Notes under the pieces: generated by a model
Database searches by the model: none
The model's input: only the letters and a program-made list of their open reading frames with translations
What the model was told of the DNA's origin: nothing
Shown here: in pieces, positions 46,200-58,354 of the stretch
How the letters are laid out: every line of letters begins with the position of its first letter
Numbering within the stretch: the stretch's first letter is position 1
Position numbers and translations under genes: made by a program
Assembly (NCBI GenBank): GCA_022749755.1
Contig: CM040449.1
Coordinates: forward strand, 3,181,157-3,245,156
Length of the DNA: 64,000 nucleotides
Direction of reading: 5' to 3'
DNA from: Azadirachta indica
Taxonomy: Eukaryota > Streptophyta > Magnoliopsida > Sapindales > Meliaceae

Positions 46200-47283
46200 G
46201 GTGGAAGGCAGTGAGAGCTTCAACGCCCTTAGTTTCTGGAGTCTCTTCCTGTTAACAAGGCAGTGACAAGCACCATAAAACTGATTCGCAAGTGATATTA
46301 CGTTGAACGACCCCGCATGACTGCCACCCGAGTTTCGAATCAGAGATGCGCAAGAGATACTTCGCGGAAAGCAGATGTTAGGATTTCCAGCTAATGAGGT
46401 CTCATTGAAGACTAACAGAGCTCGAGAGTTGTGAGGCTCGTCATCTGTTGAATTTCATCTGGTATTGGACCTGTGAGTTTGTTTCTAGACAAATTAAGAA
46501 TGTTCAGAACTGTCAGGTTATAAATTCCCTCAGGAATCTTGCCATAGAGGTTCTTTCTGCCAAAATCAACGGATATCAGAGAGCTGCATCCAGTAAGAAG
46601 AAGGAATTTCACCACTGATGTTGTTTATGCTGATATCTACGATTGAAATCAGCTTTAGACTGAATATCTACTCAGGAATTTCCGTTGGCTTAAACTTGAA
46701 GGAATCGCACAGGAGATATTGCAACTCGCCATATCAAGGACTCGGAGTTTATAACTCAACTTACCAAACTCAGTTGGAATTCCTCCATAAAAGGCGTTGT
46801 AGTACCCAATATACAGTTCTCTAAGATTTTTCAACGGAGACAAAAACGCAGGGGCTTTATAATAGAGAATGTACTCTCTCAGTTTTCAATCTTTTTTGTT
46901 TATGCCTCTGAGGCTTCCAATGGGAACCGGAAGTGGACCGCTGAAGTTGTGTCATGCCGTCTATTATTTGTCTAGGGAAATTGTCTATATATAAAGAAGT
47001 TACCTAAGATGTTAAAGACCTCGAGAGCCATAAGGTTTGCCATCTCTAAAGGTAGTCATGCGGTGAGGTTAATATTAGAGATGGTGAGGTTGGCAAGCTT
47101 GTTTAGCAGCCCAATATCCGGCGTGATCGTACCGCAGAGAGGCACAAACGACAAGTTCATGAGAGAAACCACACGCGAGTCTTTGTTGCATGTAACACGA
47201 GAGAAGGAGCAATGAGAGCTGATGAGTATGAAGAAGATGGCTCCCAGTCTTGGAGTCCTGAACCTTTTGGTCTAGTCATGGAG
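46200..47283 (-). pseudogene. CLAVATA1-like LRR receptor pseudogene, copy 1 (internal deletion, no kinase)
   Basis: Reading on the minus strand from 47283, the order is cap region, first LRRs (about 47000-47110), a broken stretch, then the LRR that begins [13 protein letters not shown] (46800-46680). It then jumps directly to the last LRRs (46615-46412, LNLSRNKLTGPIPDEI). The LRRs in between are missing, so there is a large internal deletion joined near 46675. Frameshifts and stops break the frame throughout. The remnant ends at 46204-46218 with a leftover ALTAF, the KLTAF juxtamembrane motif of CLV1-type kinases. No kinase sequence follows. It is dead, and matches copy 3 closely where both survive. 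Confidence 0.85.
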
Positions 47284-47927
47284 GATTTGACCTTCGACAA
47301 AACTTCAAGTTCTCTGTACGACATAGCATATTAAGAAGAGTGTAACAAACAAATAAATGCATGTCAATCAGAAAATGACAACTGGTTGTGGTTTTTCCTG
47401 TCCATATTTAAACTCCCACTGGTTGATCTCTTTTACTTTTGAAGATATATCAACTAGTGCATTGCTTATGAATGGAATGGTGAGTAGCCTGCTCCGATTA
47501 TTATCAGAACTGACATTTTCAATTTACTTTTAATTTATTCGAATGTCATTCCTCAAACGAAAGTGAAAAACAAATTCACATTCTTCAAGCCTCTGATTAA
47601 TAGGCGTGAGGAATGATTTAAGCGTTATGAAAAATAAAGAAGACTACAATCGTAACAACAAAACTTATAGTCGGTTAACTAATGTATATCCTCTGAATAG
47701 AGGAGAACAATCTTCCCAATTCTTGAGAGTTAGCTAGTGTACACTGAAGCAACCGGGGATATAACAAAGATATGCTAATAGGTATGACAACAAAACTTAT
47801 CGTCGGTACGCTGAAGTAACAATCTTCCCAATACTGAAGCCTCAGCTTCAAGATATGCTAAAATATCCGTCCGTCATGTTAAGGAAAATGCAACGACTTG
47901 ACATCCAATCTTGTTAAACCTATGTGT
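47284..47927. other. spacer between LRR copy 1 and LARD element
   Basis: No gene was recognised. The phrases 'acaacaaaacttat' and 'caatcttcccaat' recur within 47650-47830, a degenerate local repeat. Confidence 0.4.
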
Positions 47928-48343
47928 TGATACTGAAAATTGTACCTTCTAATATTATACAGTGAAAATTGTATTTTCTTACTTTTTTGTAAGGAAGGAG
48001 AAGTTTATTGATAAATTGATAAAATAACGTACTTCCATCTACATGGATAAGGCATAATATATATATTATCAGTTTTCTTACCATAATAGTATTAAGAATT
48101 AGAATTTTCATAAAATCCGAAATGTATTTTGCAGGATTCTAACTTACCTTAAATTAAAACTTTCAATTCTAATTTTGCTTTCTCCGCAAAAATTCTTTTC
48201 TAGTCAGACTCATTTGTAGAATGTACAACCAAAATCCCTACCCATCTAAGCTGAGCAGGACGTATTAGGACTAATCAGGTATTGGGTCTGCTAGCACAAA
48301 ATCCATTAATTTTGTAGACCTATAACTATCTTCCCAAATACCA
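47928..48343 (-). repeat. LARD 3' LTR
   Basis: 416 bp. It matches the copy at 51477-51892 along its whole length, with shared text such as 'gtattttgcaggat' and 'ttcataaaat'. The inner end borders the polypurine tract at 48344-48360. Confidence 0.8.
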
Positions 48344-48720
48344 AGCCCCCTAGTTTTCAGTGAAACTAACATTTTCACTAAAAACTTTAGTTAATAACAA
48401 TCTATAAACTTGATCTAATTAATAACAATCTATAAACTTGATCCTCAACATCCAAAAACAACTTCTTCTCTTTATTGTAGATAACTGAGACGCATCATAA
48501 CTTGAACTTGCTTTCAGTTCTTCTTTTATATTTCTTGATTGAAACGGACTTTGCTAATATCGAACAGAGGTCGACATAAAATCTAAGCTTTGACCAAGTT
48601 TTCTCTTCAACAATTTCTGTATGAAATAAATTTTATGATTCTCTTGATTATTGTATGGTTTGAACTAAGATCATATTTTTTTGCGATAGTTTGTTGAATA
48701 AGCGAAATTTTCTAATTTTC

Positions 48721-49010
48721 TGATCTGAACTATAGTCAAATATTTTTGTGAAAATTTTTTAATCTTTTGATCTAAACTGTGTTCAAATCTTTTTGTAAAA
48801 CTTCTTGATCTTTTGATCTGAACTGTGATCAGCTCTTTTTGAGAAAATTTTTTGAACTTCTGATCTGAACTGTAATCAGATCTTTTTACGAAAATTTCTC
48901 TAATCATTGTTGTTTGATCTAAACTGAGGTCAAATCTTTTTACAATAATTTATTGAATAAACAAAATTTAATAATTTTCTAATCATTGCCATTTGATCTG
49001 ATTATAGTCA
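48721..49010. repeat. tandem repeat array, about 47-bp unit, inside the LARD
   Basis: The phrase TGATCTRAACT or a variant starts units at 48721, 48768, 48814, 48861, 48915 and 48994. The first four units step by 46-47 bp, then spacing loosens to 54 and 79 bp. The unit also contains ATCTTTTT(G/A). A 78-codon minus-strand ORF through the array (FSQK, SDQK recurring) is a by-product of the repeat. Arrays in this position, upstream of the 3' LTR, are known in Tat-type elements. Confidence 0.8.
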
Positions 49011-49894
49011 AATTTTGTTCCTAAAGAGTAGAATATCAGTTCACGTAACTTTTTAATAGTAAAATATCAGCTAATTAATTCTTTGTGAGCAGTCGAATGT
49101 CGTTAGTTTGAGATCAGGACTTCTTTTTTTTCTTCTATAACATCTTGTAGAGAAATCCGTAATACAATTGTAGAATTTAGCATTGCTTTTGAAAAATTAT
49201 TTAGGTTGTGATGTAGCTTTTGCACTTTTAACGAAGAATACATAGAAAATGTCATCTTTATTTTTGCAAGATTTGTCATCGTTCTGTGATTGAAAGAGTC
49301 GGAATGATGTTGTTGTCCTTTTGCATTTGGGTTAGCATTCCTAAGATTTTTGTCCCTTAATAGACAATAAAAAACAAAAACATTTACCTTTTTTAGAAAT
49401 AAAGTGAGCATTCAACCATGCTAATAAATCTCCTCAGAAATTTTAATAATATAAAAAATTAAAGTATTACTAGAAGATTCCCTGGTTTAGGTTCAGTAAA
49501 AAATAATTTTTCTTGCAATTGTTGATTGAATCCAAATCTAGATTTAAAATTTCATCCAAAAAATATTTTCCTTGCAAGCTCTCTTTCGAATTCTGTTTAA
49601 CCATAGATTTCAGTTCTAACTTATTGAAAATGATATGAATCATCATATACACAGGATGGTTTTCCTCGTTGACAATCTGCTTTTCCAAAATTCAAATTTC
49701 TCTTTCCCCTATACAATTTTCCTTAATTTGTTAAAAAGCCAAAGATTATACTTCATGCCCACGTGGAAGGATTCTGGCATTCTAAATGTAACCAAACTGA
49801 AAATCTGATCGCAATGTAATTGTCAAATTCCTTATTGGAGAATTTTTTGATAAAACTAGCCACATCCTCCGCCGACTTGGTTTCATCTAAAGAT

Positions 49895-50110
49895 GGGGGC
49901 ACCAAACGAGTATGCTAATTTGACTTGAGTTTAATTTGAAGGTAGGAGCACCAATCGACTATGCTAATCTAAGTTAAATTGATTTTTATCTAAAAGTGAG
50001 AGCACCAATCAAATACTCTAACCTGATCTGACCTGAAGATGGTAGCTTTACAATGTATCAACAGCCCAGACCTGGAATGATTTTCTGAGAGCGAAGGCAC
50101 CGAACGAACA
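49895..50110. repeat. second tandem array, about 48-54-bp unit, inside the LARD
   Basis: GCACC followed by (A/G)AaCGA or AATC occurs at 49899, 49948, 50002 and 50098, giving steps of 49, 54 and 96 bp (twice 48). Each unit continues with 'tatgctaat' or a diverged form. The period is close to that of the first array. Confidence 0.65.
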
Positions 50111-51476
50111 TATTGACCTGTCCTAATCTGAGCTGGCCTGGCCTGATCACAGTTTTTTTTTTCCTCTTGGCAAACAGTACTATATGTACTGAAATTTTGG
50201 TTGGTTTCAATTTGATAATTTTTCCTCTATGTAATGAAGTGTTGGTGCCAATACCATTCAATACAATCAACTACACTGCATACTTGTGCTTTCAGTTCTT
50301 CAGTCATCTCACTACCGTGTTCCTTGTTGTCGATTTGATCATCATTGTCGATGACAGTTGGAAAGCAAAAAGACTCAGAGGTGATGGAGTTTGAAAGAAA
50401 GCCATCAACGATGGGCCAGTTCGTTGTCCAACTACGCGAAGTATTGTATTTGATGTTGTTTTTCTATCTATATCTTATTCTATTATTTTTGCTTTTTCCT
50501 TGAAAACATTTCACCAAAACTGAAATGCATAGAAGATTTCTATGATTGCCACCTCGTTTTGATCAGTTAGGATACAAATGACAGATCAACAGCAGCTGAA
50601 CAAATTTAGCACATGGTTAAAAGATCAGCAGCAATCGATTAGATCAACAACAACTGAATACAGCAAGTCAGGTCTGAAGCAATTGAGTACATTGAGCAGA
50701 GTATATGCTCATAGAGCATATTTTAACAAAACATTCTTAATTCCTGAATGTCATCTTTCCATGATTTTTTTTTACCACGCTTTTTTTTCTCTTCTTTTTT
50801 TTTTTTTTTTTCTTTTGTCATGAAGAAGTTAATAAGCTGAAAAATGAGACTAATTGAAGACGTGAATCAAATGCTAGGTGCGGATGAGATTCTGGGGCTG
50901 CTTGTGATAAAGGATAAATTATAAAAAGTATAGACTCCCATCAGAGAGTCAGCAACAGAATGAGAGACCTGGAATAAGGTGATGGTTGAAAAGCATCTTT
51001 AAGTTTTCTAAACTCATTCTGAGTTGGTTGGTAGTAACAATTTAACGGTAGTGGTAGCTTGCTTGAGGACAACAATCTGCCACAGCTGTAGACAATTTCT
51101 TTCTTTTTTTATACCACACTAAATCTTTTCACACGTAATCTGATTTTTTAGATATTTGGCCATCATAAATTCTTCCCATGGCTAATTTTGCCAAAATTTT
51201 TTTTAATAATTATTTTTCTTTTTCAGCCTCCAATCTCTCCACCATTAATATATATATATATATATATTACCACCAACAATAAATATTCCACCGTCACAAC
51301 GTCTGCTGCGTAATCTGCTTTTATGCCGCTACTCAACCACACTGGATTTTTATTTCTCCGCACTTGATTCTTCCCATGGTTTTTTTCTCTATTTCATCAA
51401 ATAAATATCCTATCATGTTCTTCCCTACTAACTCTCACGACTTTTTCATATAATTTTCCATAAACCACGCCAATAT

Positions 51477-51892
51477 TGATACTGAAAATTATACCTTCTA
51501 ATATCACACAGTAAAAATTCTATTTTTCTTGCTTATTTATAAGGAAGGAGAATTTTATTACTGAATTGGTAAAGTAAAGTGTCTCCATCTACATAGGTAG
51601 GATATAATATATATACTGTCGATTTCCTTACCTTAGTAGTATTAGGAATTAAAATTTTCATAAAATTTGAAGTGTATTTTGCAGGATCCCAACTTGCCTT
51701 AAATTATAACTTTCAATTCTAACTTTACTTTCTCCACAAGGATTTCTTCTTGGTCAAACTTACTTGTGGAATGTCCGACCAAAATCCTTACCTAACTGAG
51801 CCGAGCAAGACACACTAAAACTGACCAAGCATTAGGCTTGCTAGCACAAAGTCCATTAATTTCTTGGACTCGTGACTATCTTCTAAACACTA
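51477..51892 (-). repeat. LARD 5' LTR
   Basis: 416 bp, same length as its partner. The inner border carries the PBS-like TTGGCGTGGTT on the minus strand. The outer end reads TA instead of the expected TG, a decayed terminus. Confidence 0.75.
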
Positions 51893-52886
51893 TGTAATAG
51901 AAACAAGAATAAAATGAATTGCTGAATGCCGACATATATATTTGTCTGCAATATGAACAAAGCCTAAATGAGAGACTCCTTAGACCAATAACTAGCAAAG
52001 CTGCCCACAAGAAAAATAACTATTGTTAATTGTTGTGCATAGATTCTGTGAGAATTTATTGCTTGGTTGAGGTTTAATTTGATTTACTATTTGGGTTTAT
52101 TGTGCTTTGTTTCAGTTACATTTTACTAATTTTAATTATTTTTTCTGAAAGTAAGTATGATTATTTATTTCGTCAACAAATTTAAAATGTGTTATACAGT
52201 TTATATGAATTGCTCGAATTCTAATTGCGAATATTTAGGACTTTAAAACTATTGATTTAGTTAAATATGTAAGGAGATGCCATGATCGAGATTTATGGTG
52301 ATTTAAAAGCCGTAATAGATTTCTGGAGTAAAAGTTATTTGAAAGGGTTTTCTTATGCCAACCAGACCATTTACAAATCACTTTGTCTGAGTGGGAAATT
52401 CTAAAGTGAAACTAATTATTAGAAATAGTCCTTAGAAACCAAAAGAAAAATGGAAGAACAAAAATAAAACAAAAGGCAAAGGACATCTAGGTCCTTAAGA
52501 TTTGATCAATTAACCATATAAAATTATAAATCCTAATAGTTTTAAAATTTATCTTAAAAGTTCTAATCAATTAATATGTATGGTAAATTTGAGTGAAAAA
52601 ATATGATTTTATAACTGTGCCCCTATTAATTATTATACTTAACTCCTTTAAATTTCTGAAAAATAAAACATTCATACATAAATTTTTAATAATTTAAAAA
52701 TATCCTTAATTTTTAAATAAAGATAAAAATACCCCTAACTAACTATTTTTAATAAAAAAATAAATATTTTAAATTTAAATTGGGCCAGAGAAGAAATTAT
52801 ATTATTAAGACTTTCAAAATAAATTTTCAAACTATTAAAACTTACGTGGCTGATTAGCCAAGTCTTAAAAACCTATATGTCAGTTA

Positions 52887-53569
52887 TGTTGGGAAATTTC
52901 CGGTAAATTTCATCACTTTCGATCAATCACTATTTACATAAATAGTACTTCGTATATATAAATAGTAATATATAAATGAATAGTAACAAAGAATATTATC
53001 ACAATCATTAACATAAAAATTTTATGTAGAAAACTCCAATATCAGAGAAAAACCTTGAGCTCTTAAAGGAAAAAATCTACTATGTAATAAATTTATACAA
53101 TTACACAGTTTTTACTCTTAAAACTCAAAATTTGAAATATACCACACTAATAAGACTACTCAAAAAAATACTCTCATATAAGTATTTTTATTCTAATTAT
53201 TTCAATCACAAGAATAAAGGAGAATTTAGAATAAAATATTCAAAACACCAAATATTTATCTAAGACTAAGAATGGATTGCATTTGCTAGCTTTTAAACGA
53301 GGAGGATAAGGGCTTGCTATTTATAAGCAATCCCTCTCCAATTTTTCTTTGAATTAGGTGCCACTTTGTCAAATAATATAGGCACCGTTATGACCTATTT
53401 TCTTCTTTTGCTGTGCATGCACTGTACTCCTCCTTCTTCTTCTTCAAATTTTGCTACACTGAACATTAAAATGTAATGTGTGTGATTCTTCTTCTTCAAA
53501 AGTTCGCGGTCCTCAATTTTTTTTTCTTTATTTTATGTGGGTCTCACCTCAAATATAATGGACCCCACA
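52887..53569 (-). repeat. TR-GAG 3' LTR
   Basis: 683 bp, in plus-strand text from TGTTGGGAAATTT to TGGACCCCACA. It aligns over its length with the 5' LTR but is about 36 bp shorter through indels. Confidence 0.85.
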
Positions 53570-54079
53570 ATCTCCACCTCCACCATATTTAGGTGAAATT
53601 GTCTTCTCTTCTTAATCATCATTCCCTACCGTACTGCGAACAGTAACCACATGTATATATTAGTACGTATAAATAGTATCCTACACAAATACCAAACTTC
53701 ACTTCTGTGAGAATTTTTACATAATTGTCAACTTAAAAGCATACATAATTAAAATAAACCAATTCCAAGCATTTCATCTTCGATACATGTCAATCAAAAC
53801 CCTGTTGAAAAATTATGATGCAACTTCCTTGTTGGCTTTTCTAAAAGTTCATCAACCATTAACATTAATTCCACCACACACCTTGCATTAACGCCAACCA
53901 ATGCTTGTGCGCAAACTTGTGGACCCACTAATATTAACATATTTTTTATTATAACATTTATCGGCATACCATAAGGATACTTATGTCCTTTTCAAAGGAT
54001 AATTTCTTCTATAGAGACGATATTAGCAGTACTATCAGTATCTCTACTTACTGAGTTAGAGCTACTAGCTGAACCTGTT

Positions 54080-54821
54080 CCACTTTTTGGATAATTTTTC
54101 TTCACATGCTCAGGTTGCCCACATGCCCAAGCAAACCGATTTTTTCTTCATGGAGTTCTTTTTCTTCCAATTTTCAGCTACCACTACCGTTGAATTTTCA
54201 GGTGAAACACTATATCCTCCTCTCAACCTTTTTTCCTCAGAAAAAAGTTTGTTGGTGACATCTGAAAAGGTATCTTTTCCTTTCATGTATCAAAATCAGT
54301 TTCATATGTTCATAAGAAGATGGAAAAGACTAGATGAGTCTCAATGCTTGGTCCTCATCATCAATCTTGACTCAATAGCTTCTAGTTCCAAGATAATCCC
54401 ATTAAGAACACTTAAATGATTTAAAATAGATGTACCTTCATTCATACACAGTGTATGATATTACTCCTTCAAATACACTCTATTTGAGATGCTTTTTGTC
54501 TGATACAACTCATTTAGTTTCTCCCAGAGAGCTTTCGCTAAAGATATACCATGCATATTTGCCAAAATATTTTTCGCTAAACACAGACGTATTGCATTTG
54601 CAACTCTCAAATCCAGATCCTCCCAATCTTCATTGCTTATACTAGATTTTGTTATTTCACTAGTTTAGCTGGAAGTAGGGATTGGTTTCCCCTTCAAAGC
54701 CATGCAGTCTAGATTGAATTAATACATTTTTGACTTATACTTGCCACAAGCCAAAATTAATTCTCCCATCAAATTTCTTCACCTCGAACTTAATGTTATT
54801 TGATAATTTGACACTCGACAT
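54080..54821 (-). pseudogene. copia-type gag fragment in TR-GAG element
   Basis: On the minus strand a start codon at 54819-54821 opens a recognisable gag with KFEVKKFDG, LWQV and, further on, the UBN2-type stretch IRLCLAKNILAN and LYQTKSISNR. It ends in a zinc-knuckle remnant, CWACGQPEHVKKNY, in which the last Cys of the CCHC motif is Tyr. At least one in-frame ochre stop lies just after LWQV, with more stops and frame breaks later. The gag is therefore not functional. Its product would coat RNA and pack it into particles. Confidence 0.8.
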
Positions 54822-54855
54822 TTTTGCTACAAGAACCAAGAGCTCTGATACCACT

Positions 54856-55574
54856 TGTTAGGAAATTTTGGGTAAATTTCGTCACTTTCGATCAGTCACT
54901 ATTCACATAAAAGATACTTTTTATATATATATATATATGAACAGTACCATATAGATGAATGATAATATATGCCCCAAATACGTTAGAATTTAGACTTACC
55001 TAAATTTACCTTCAGGATTTATTGTTGTAAAAATATAAAAAAAAATTATCATAATCACTAAAACAAGAATTTTATGTGAAAAATTTCAATACAAAAAAAA
55101 AAACCACGAGTTCTCAAAAAGAAAAATTTACTATATAGTAAATTTGTACAATCACAAAATTTTTACTTTCAAAACCCAAAATTCTAAATACAACCACTCA
55201 CAAAACTACTCAAAAAGATATTTTCATACAAGTATTTTCACTCAAGTTATTTTAATGACAAGAATAAAGAAGAATTTTGAATAAAATACTCAAAATTTCT
55301 CTTAGACTAAAAATGGATTGGATTTGCTTGCTTTTAAACGAGGAAACCTCTAATTTTTCCTTGAATTAAGTGTCACTTTGTCAAATAATATAGGCATAGT
55401 TATGACCTATTTTCTTCTTTTGCTGCGCATGCACTAAACCCTTCCTCCTTCAAATTTTGCTGCACCGAACATTGAAAATGTAATGCGTGTGATTCTTCTC
55501 TTTAAAAGTTGGAGGTCGTCAATTTTTTTTCTTTATTTTGTGTGGGTCTCACCTCAAATATGATGGACCCCACA
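54856..55574 (-). repeat. TR-GAG 5' LTR
   Basis: 719 bp, bounded by TGTTAGGAAATTT and TGGACCCCACA in plus-strand text. The primer-binding site lies two bases inside its low-coordinate end. Confidence 0.88.
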
Positions 55575-55983
55575 AGTTATCCAAAAAAAAAAAGAAAGAA
55601 CAGTAAAACAGTGCTCAAGAAAATATGAAGAACTCTCAATTTTCTATATTCGATCGATTACAAAGAACTAAATATATGTACGGTTAAAAAATGCACAAAC
55701 AATGACCGAGTATTGCTCTGATTAAAGAAAAATTGAGGGCTATTACACACAACTGGGTGGATTTATCTTCAGCCGTAATGTTTTTACAAAAAGGCATTTC
55801 ATAATTTTTCTGTACTCAATTCACCTCGTCAAATCGGAAGGAATAAACGGGCTTCAATATTATTAAAAACTTCCATCAATCTTACGCTATAGCATACAAC
55901 GCACATCTGGTCCAAACATTAACGATATATCCTATAAACATAGAAGTAAACTCGTGTTTCTAAGATCAGCATCCGATTATATA

Positions 55984-57345
55984 GAACGCCGTAAGCTTCC
56001 GAGGCCTTAATCTACGGACTCTCTTCATGCTCATTCTATAATAAGCAAGGCATTAACTAGCGTCATGGCTATGATTAGAAGCTTTGAAGTATCAAAAAGC
56101 TGTCCCTCGATTTTTTAACTCAGTTTGTCAAAGATGGGCAAGTGACGTTGTGCATAGGTAGAGCTTGGGATTTCCAGCAAACGAGGTTTCGTTGAAGACC
56201 AAAAACTGACCGCCAGTGGAACTCTCCCGTGAACTCATTATATGAGAGATCGAGAGTCGTGAGGCCTGTCATGCATCGAATTTCATCTAGTACTGGACCC
56301 GTTAGTCTCTTTCTGGACAAATTAAGTGTTCAAAACTGTCAGGTTACTAATTCCCCTTGGAATCTCCCCGTGCAGGCCGTTTCTACTAAAATCAGAGAAT
56401 GCTAGAGAGCTGCATCCAGATCTGGAGGAGGGAATTTCACACTTGTGCTGTTTCCATAGATATCTATCTTCGAAATCAGATTGAGCTTAAAGACCTCAGA
56501 TGGAATTTTACTGTTGAATATGTTATTTTGGAGAGAGAGAGAGAGAATGTTAAGATTAGGAAATTTTCCTGTTGCGGGGGGGAATTTTGCCGGTGATGCT
56601 ATTGTTTGCTACTTTCAACTGATTGAAGTGAAAGCCCGTGACATCTTCTCTGGAACTGGAAGTACCCCTGATAACTTGTTATCGTCTAATTCAATTATAC
56701 TCAACAACTGTAAATTAAAGGTTCCGGCTGGAATTGTTCCCTTCAGGAAGTTCTTTGCTCGAACTTCTGTTAACGAATTGCAATTACCAAGCTCTTGAGG
56801 AACTGAACCAGAGAAGAAATTATCCGCCAGAATCAATGAATCCAACATACCTTCTTTGCATAAATCACGAGGAATGGTTCCGGTCAGATGATTTGTAGTT
56901 ACATCGAGTATCATGAGCTCCCCGTTCCGGTCAAGAGTCTGAGGTAGTTCCCCGCTGAAGTTGTTTTACCATCTGATGCACACTGAGATTTTGAAGATCT
57001 CCCGTAAATTCGGGAATTCTGCCTTGAACAAATGGATGAGATAGATGTTTTTCAAAACCGCGAAACTCTCAGGAATCTCTCCGGTGAGTGCATTGTACGC
57101 GGGATCAAGCGTTCTCAAGCTAATCAAACTAGCTAATTCAGGGGTATGTGTCCTTTGAGATGGTTGAGCTGAAGGAACAACGAATCCAAGAGCTTTAATT
57201 GGCTTAAAGTTATAGGAATCTTAGCGGAGATACTGCAACTCGCCTTATCAAGAACTCTTAGTTTACTCAATGTTCCAAACTCAGGTGGTATTCCTCCATT
57301 AAAGATGTTGTAGTAACCAATATACATTTCTCTAAGATTATTTAA
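55984..57345 (-). pseudogene. CLAVATA1-like LRR receptor pseudogene, copy 2 (5' truncated, no kinase)
   Basis: From 57345 downward the copy starts abruptly in the [21 protein letters not shown] and runs to the last repeats near 56320. Pieces include [17 protein letters not shown] (about 56900) and [16 protein letters not shown]. Frameshifts and a deletion break the frame several times. The N-terminal signal peptide and first LRRs are missing, cut off at an A-rich junction at 57346. It ends with the same juxtamembrane remnant as copy 3, RKLTAF at 55984-55998, then non-coding sequence. Downstream flank is still similar to that of copy 3, so the copies arose by segmental duplication. Confidence 0.85.
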
Positions 57346-58354
57346 CCGAGAAAAAAAAATAAAAGTTTCTATAAATTTGTTGGAATAAAAATTTATTTAT
57401 TTAATTTAAAATTTGACAAAAAAAATGTTTATTGGTAAATGAAAGTTAGAAGTTAGTAGAAAAAGTAATGAATTATACAAGGATATAAGGAGTATTTAAC
57501 ATAAACTAAAATAAGTGAGTTTAATTAAATATATATTTTTCTTTAATTTTAATTATGATTAAAATTATAAATAAAGACAGTGGGATTCTAGAGGAATTTG
57601 AAGGGGTGGCAATATTATTACTCTTTTTATAATGATATCTTAATTATTAAGACATTTCATTGAAATTTTAAAATTTTTTAATATTTTTATAAGTAAAATA
57701 AATCCACACTTCAAAAAGTAAAGCAACCTCTTATAACCTCCTCATCTACTTGATGTCCCAGTTAGATAAAAATTTTAAATGTTTAAAAAATTAAGAGAGA
57801 GAAGGTGTTTTAATTATCAATGTATGTGATATAATTATGGTGCAACAATAATTATTAACATAGAGTTTTACTTTTACAGGGCAATAAAAGGGTGCTAGTA
57901 TCAATTGCCACCACTCTTCCTAAAGATTCAGCCGAAGCATATCATAGAATACCCATTTTTGGGCTCAATTTAGGCCGCGATTGACAGGGTGCTGCATACA
58001 GAAATGGGTACGGTGTTCGGGGCTTAATGAAGCAACTTGCCAGACTGAGGCACATGGGCTTTAGATTAGTTTAGTCTTCTTCCCATTTTTCTTACACTGT
58101 ACACGTGGTCAATACATTAACATGGGGTTAATTTTTTCAAAATTCTCCTTCCAATTTTTCCTTGTCAAATCGGATCGTCCGAAACTCAGATTGAGCTGCA
58201 CTTAATATTTAAGCCTTCTGTCAATCATTTTGTAACGATTTGTCGTTCCACATATGCGATAAAATGAAGTTTTCCAGTGTTATATATTAGCCCGTGTAAT
58301 TTCGGAATTCATCGCTACTTCCTCAGGTTAGAAATATAGTAGCTATAATGCCCA
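57346..58354. other. AT-rich spacer between LRR copies 2 and 3
   Basis: No gene was recognised. The part after about 58150 resembles the flank of copy 2 ('tgtcaaatcggat' in both), which marks duplicated downstream sequence. Confidence 0.5.

Larger units (their letters stand above)
47928..51892 (-). mobile_element. non-autonomous LTR retrotransposon (LARD), Tat/gypsy-like signals
   Basis: Two similar 416-bp repeats flank 3.1 kb of apparently non-coding DNA: 47928-48343 and 51477-51892. On the minus strand the right copy is the 5' LTR. Just inside it (51470 downward) the sequence reads TTGGCGTGGTTTATGG, close to the TTGGCGCC..TGTGGG signal common after 5' LTRs of plant Tat-type gypsy elements. 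Beside the left LTR is a purine-rich tract AAAACTAGGGGGCT, which fits the polypurine tract before a 3' LTR. I find no gag or pol domain inside. Two tandem-repeat arrays lie within. The LTRs differ at many positions, so insertion is old. Target duplication was not clear (TGTGT against TGTAA). Confidence 0.75.
52882..55579 (-). mobile_element. gag-only copia-type LTR element (TR-GAG class) with perfect target-site duplication
   Basis: LTRs are at 52887-53569 (3') and 54856-55574 (5'), and the target-site duplication AGTTA is exact at 52882-52886 and 55575-55579. On the minus strand the 5' LTR is followed by the primer-binding site TGGTATCAGAGC (54842-54853, complementary to initiator Met-tRNA). 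The 3' LTR is preceded by a purine tract GGTGGAGGTGGAGAT ending at 53570. The 1.29-kb interior holds only a decayed gag, with no room for protease, integrase or reverse transcriptase. This is the described TR-GAG layout. LTR differences and gag stops show an old insertion. Confidence 0.88.

Noticed and set aside
48671..48907. 78-residue repetitive ORF in the LARD
   Set aside because: It follows directly from the 47-bp tandem unit, whose period is not a multiple of three. The repeats come out in changing frames, so it is not a protein repeat.
48721..49010. CRISPR-like spacing of repeats
   Set aside because: Repeats are diverged, with no distinct spacers, in a plant nuclear retroelement. It is an ordinary tandem array.
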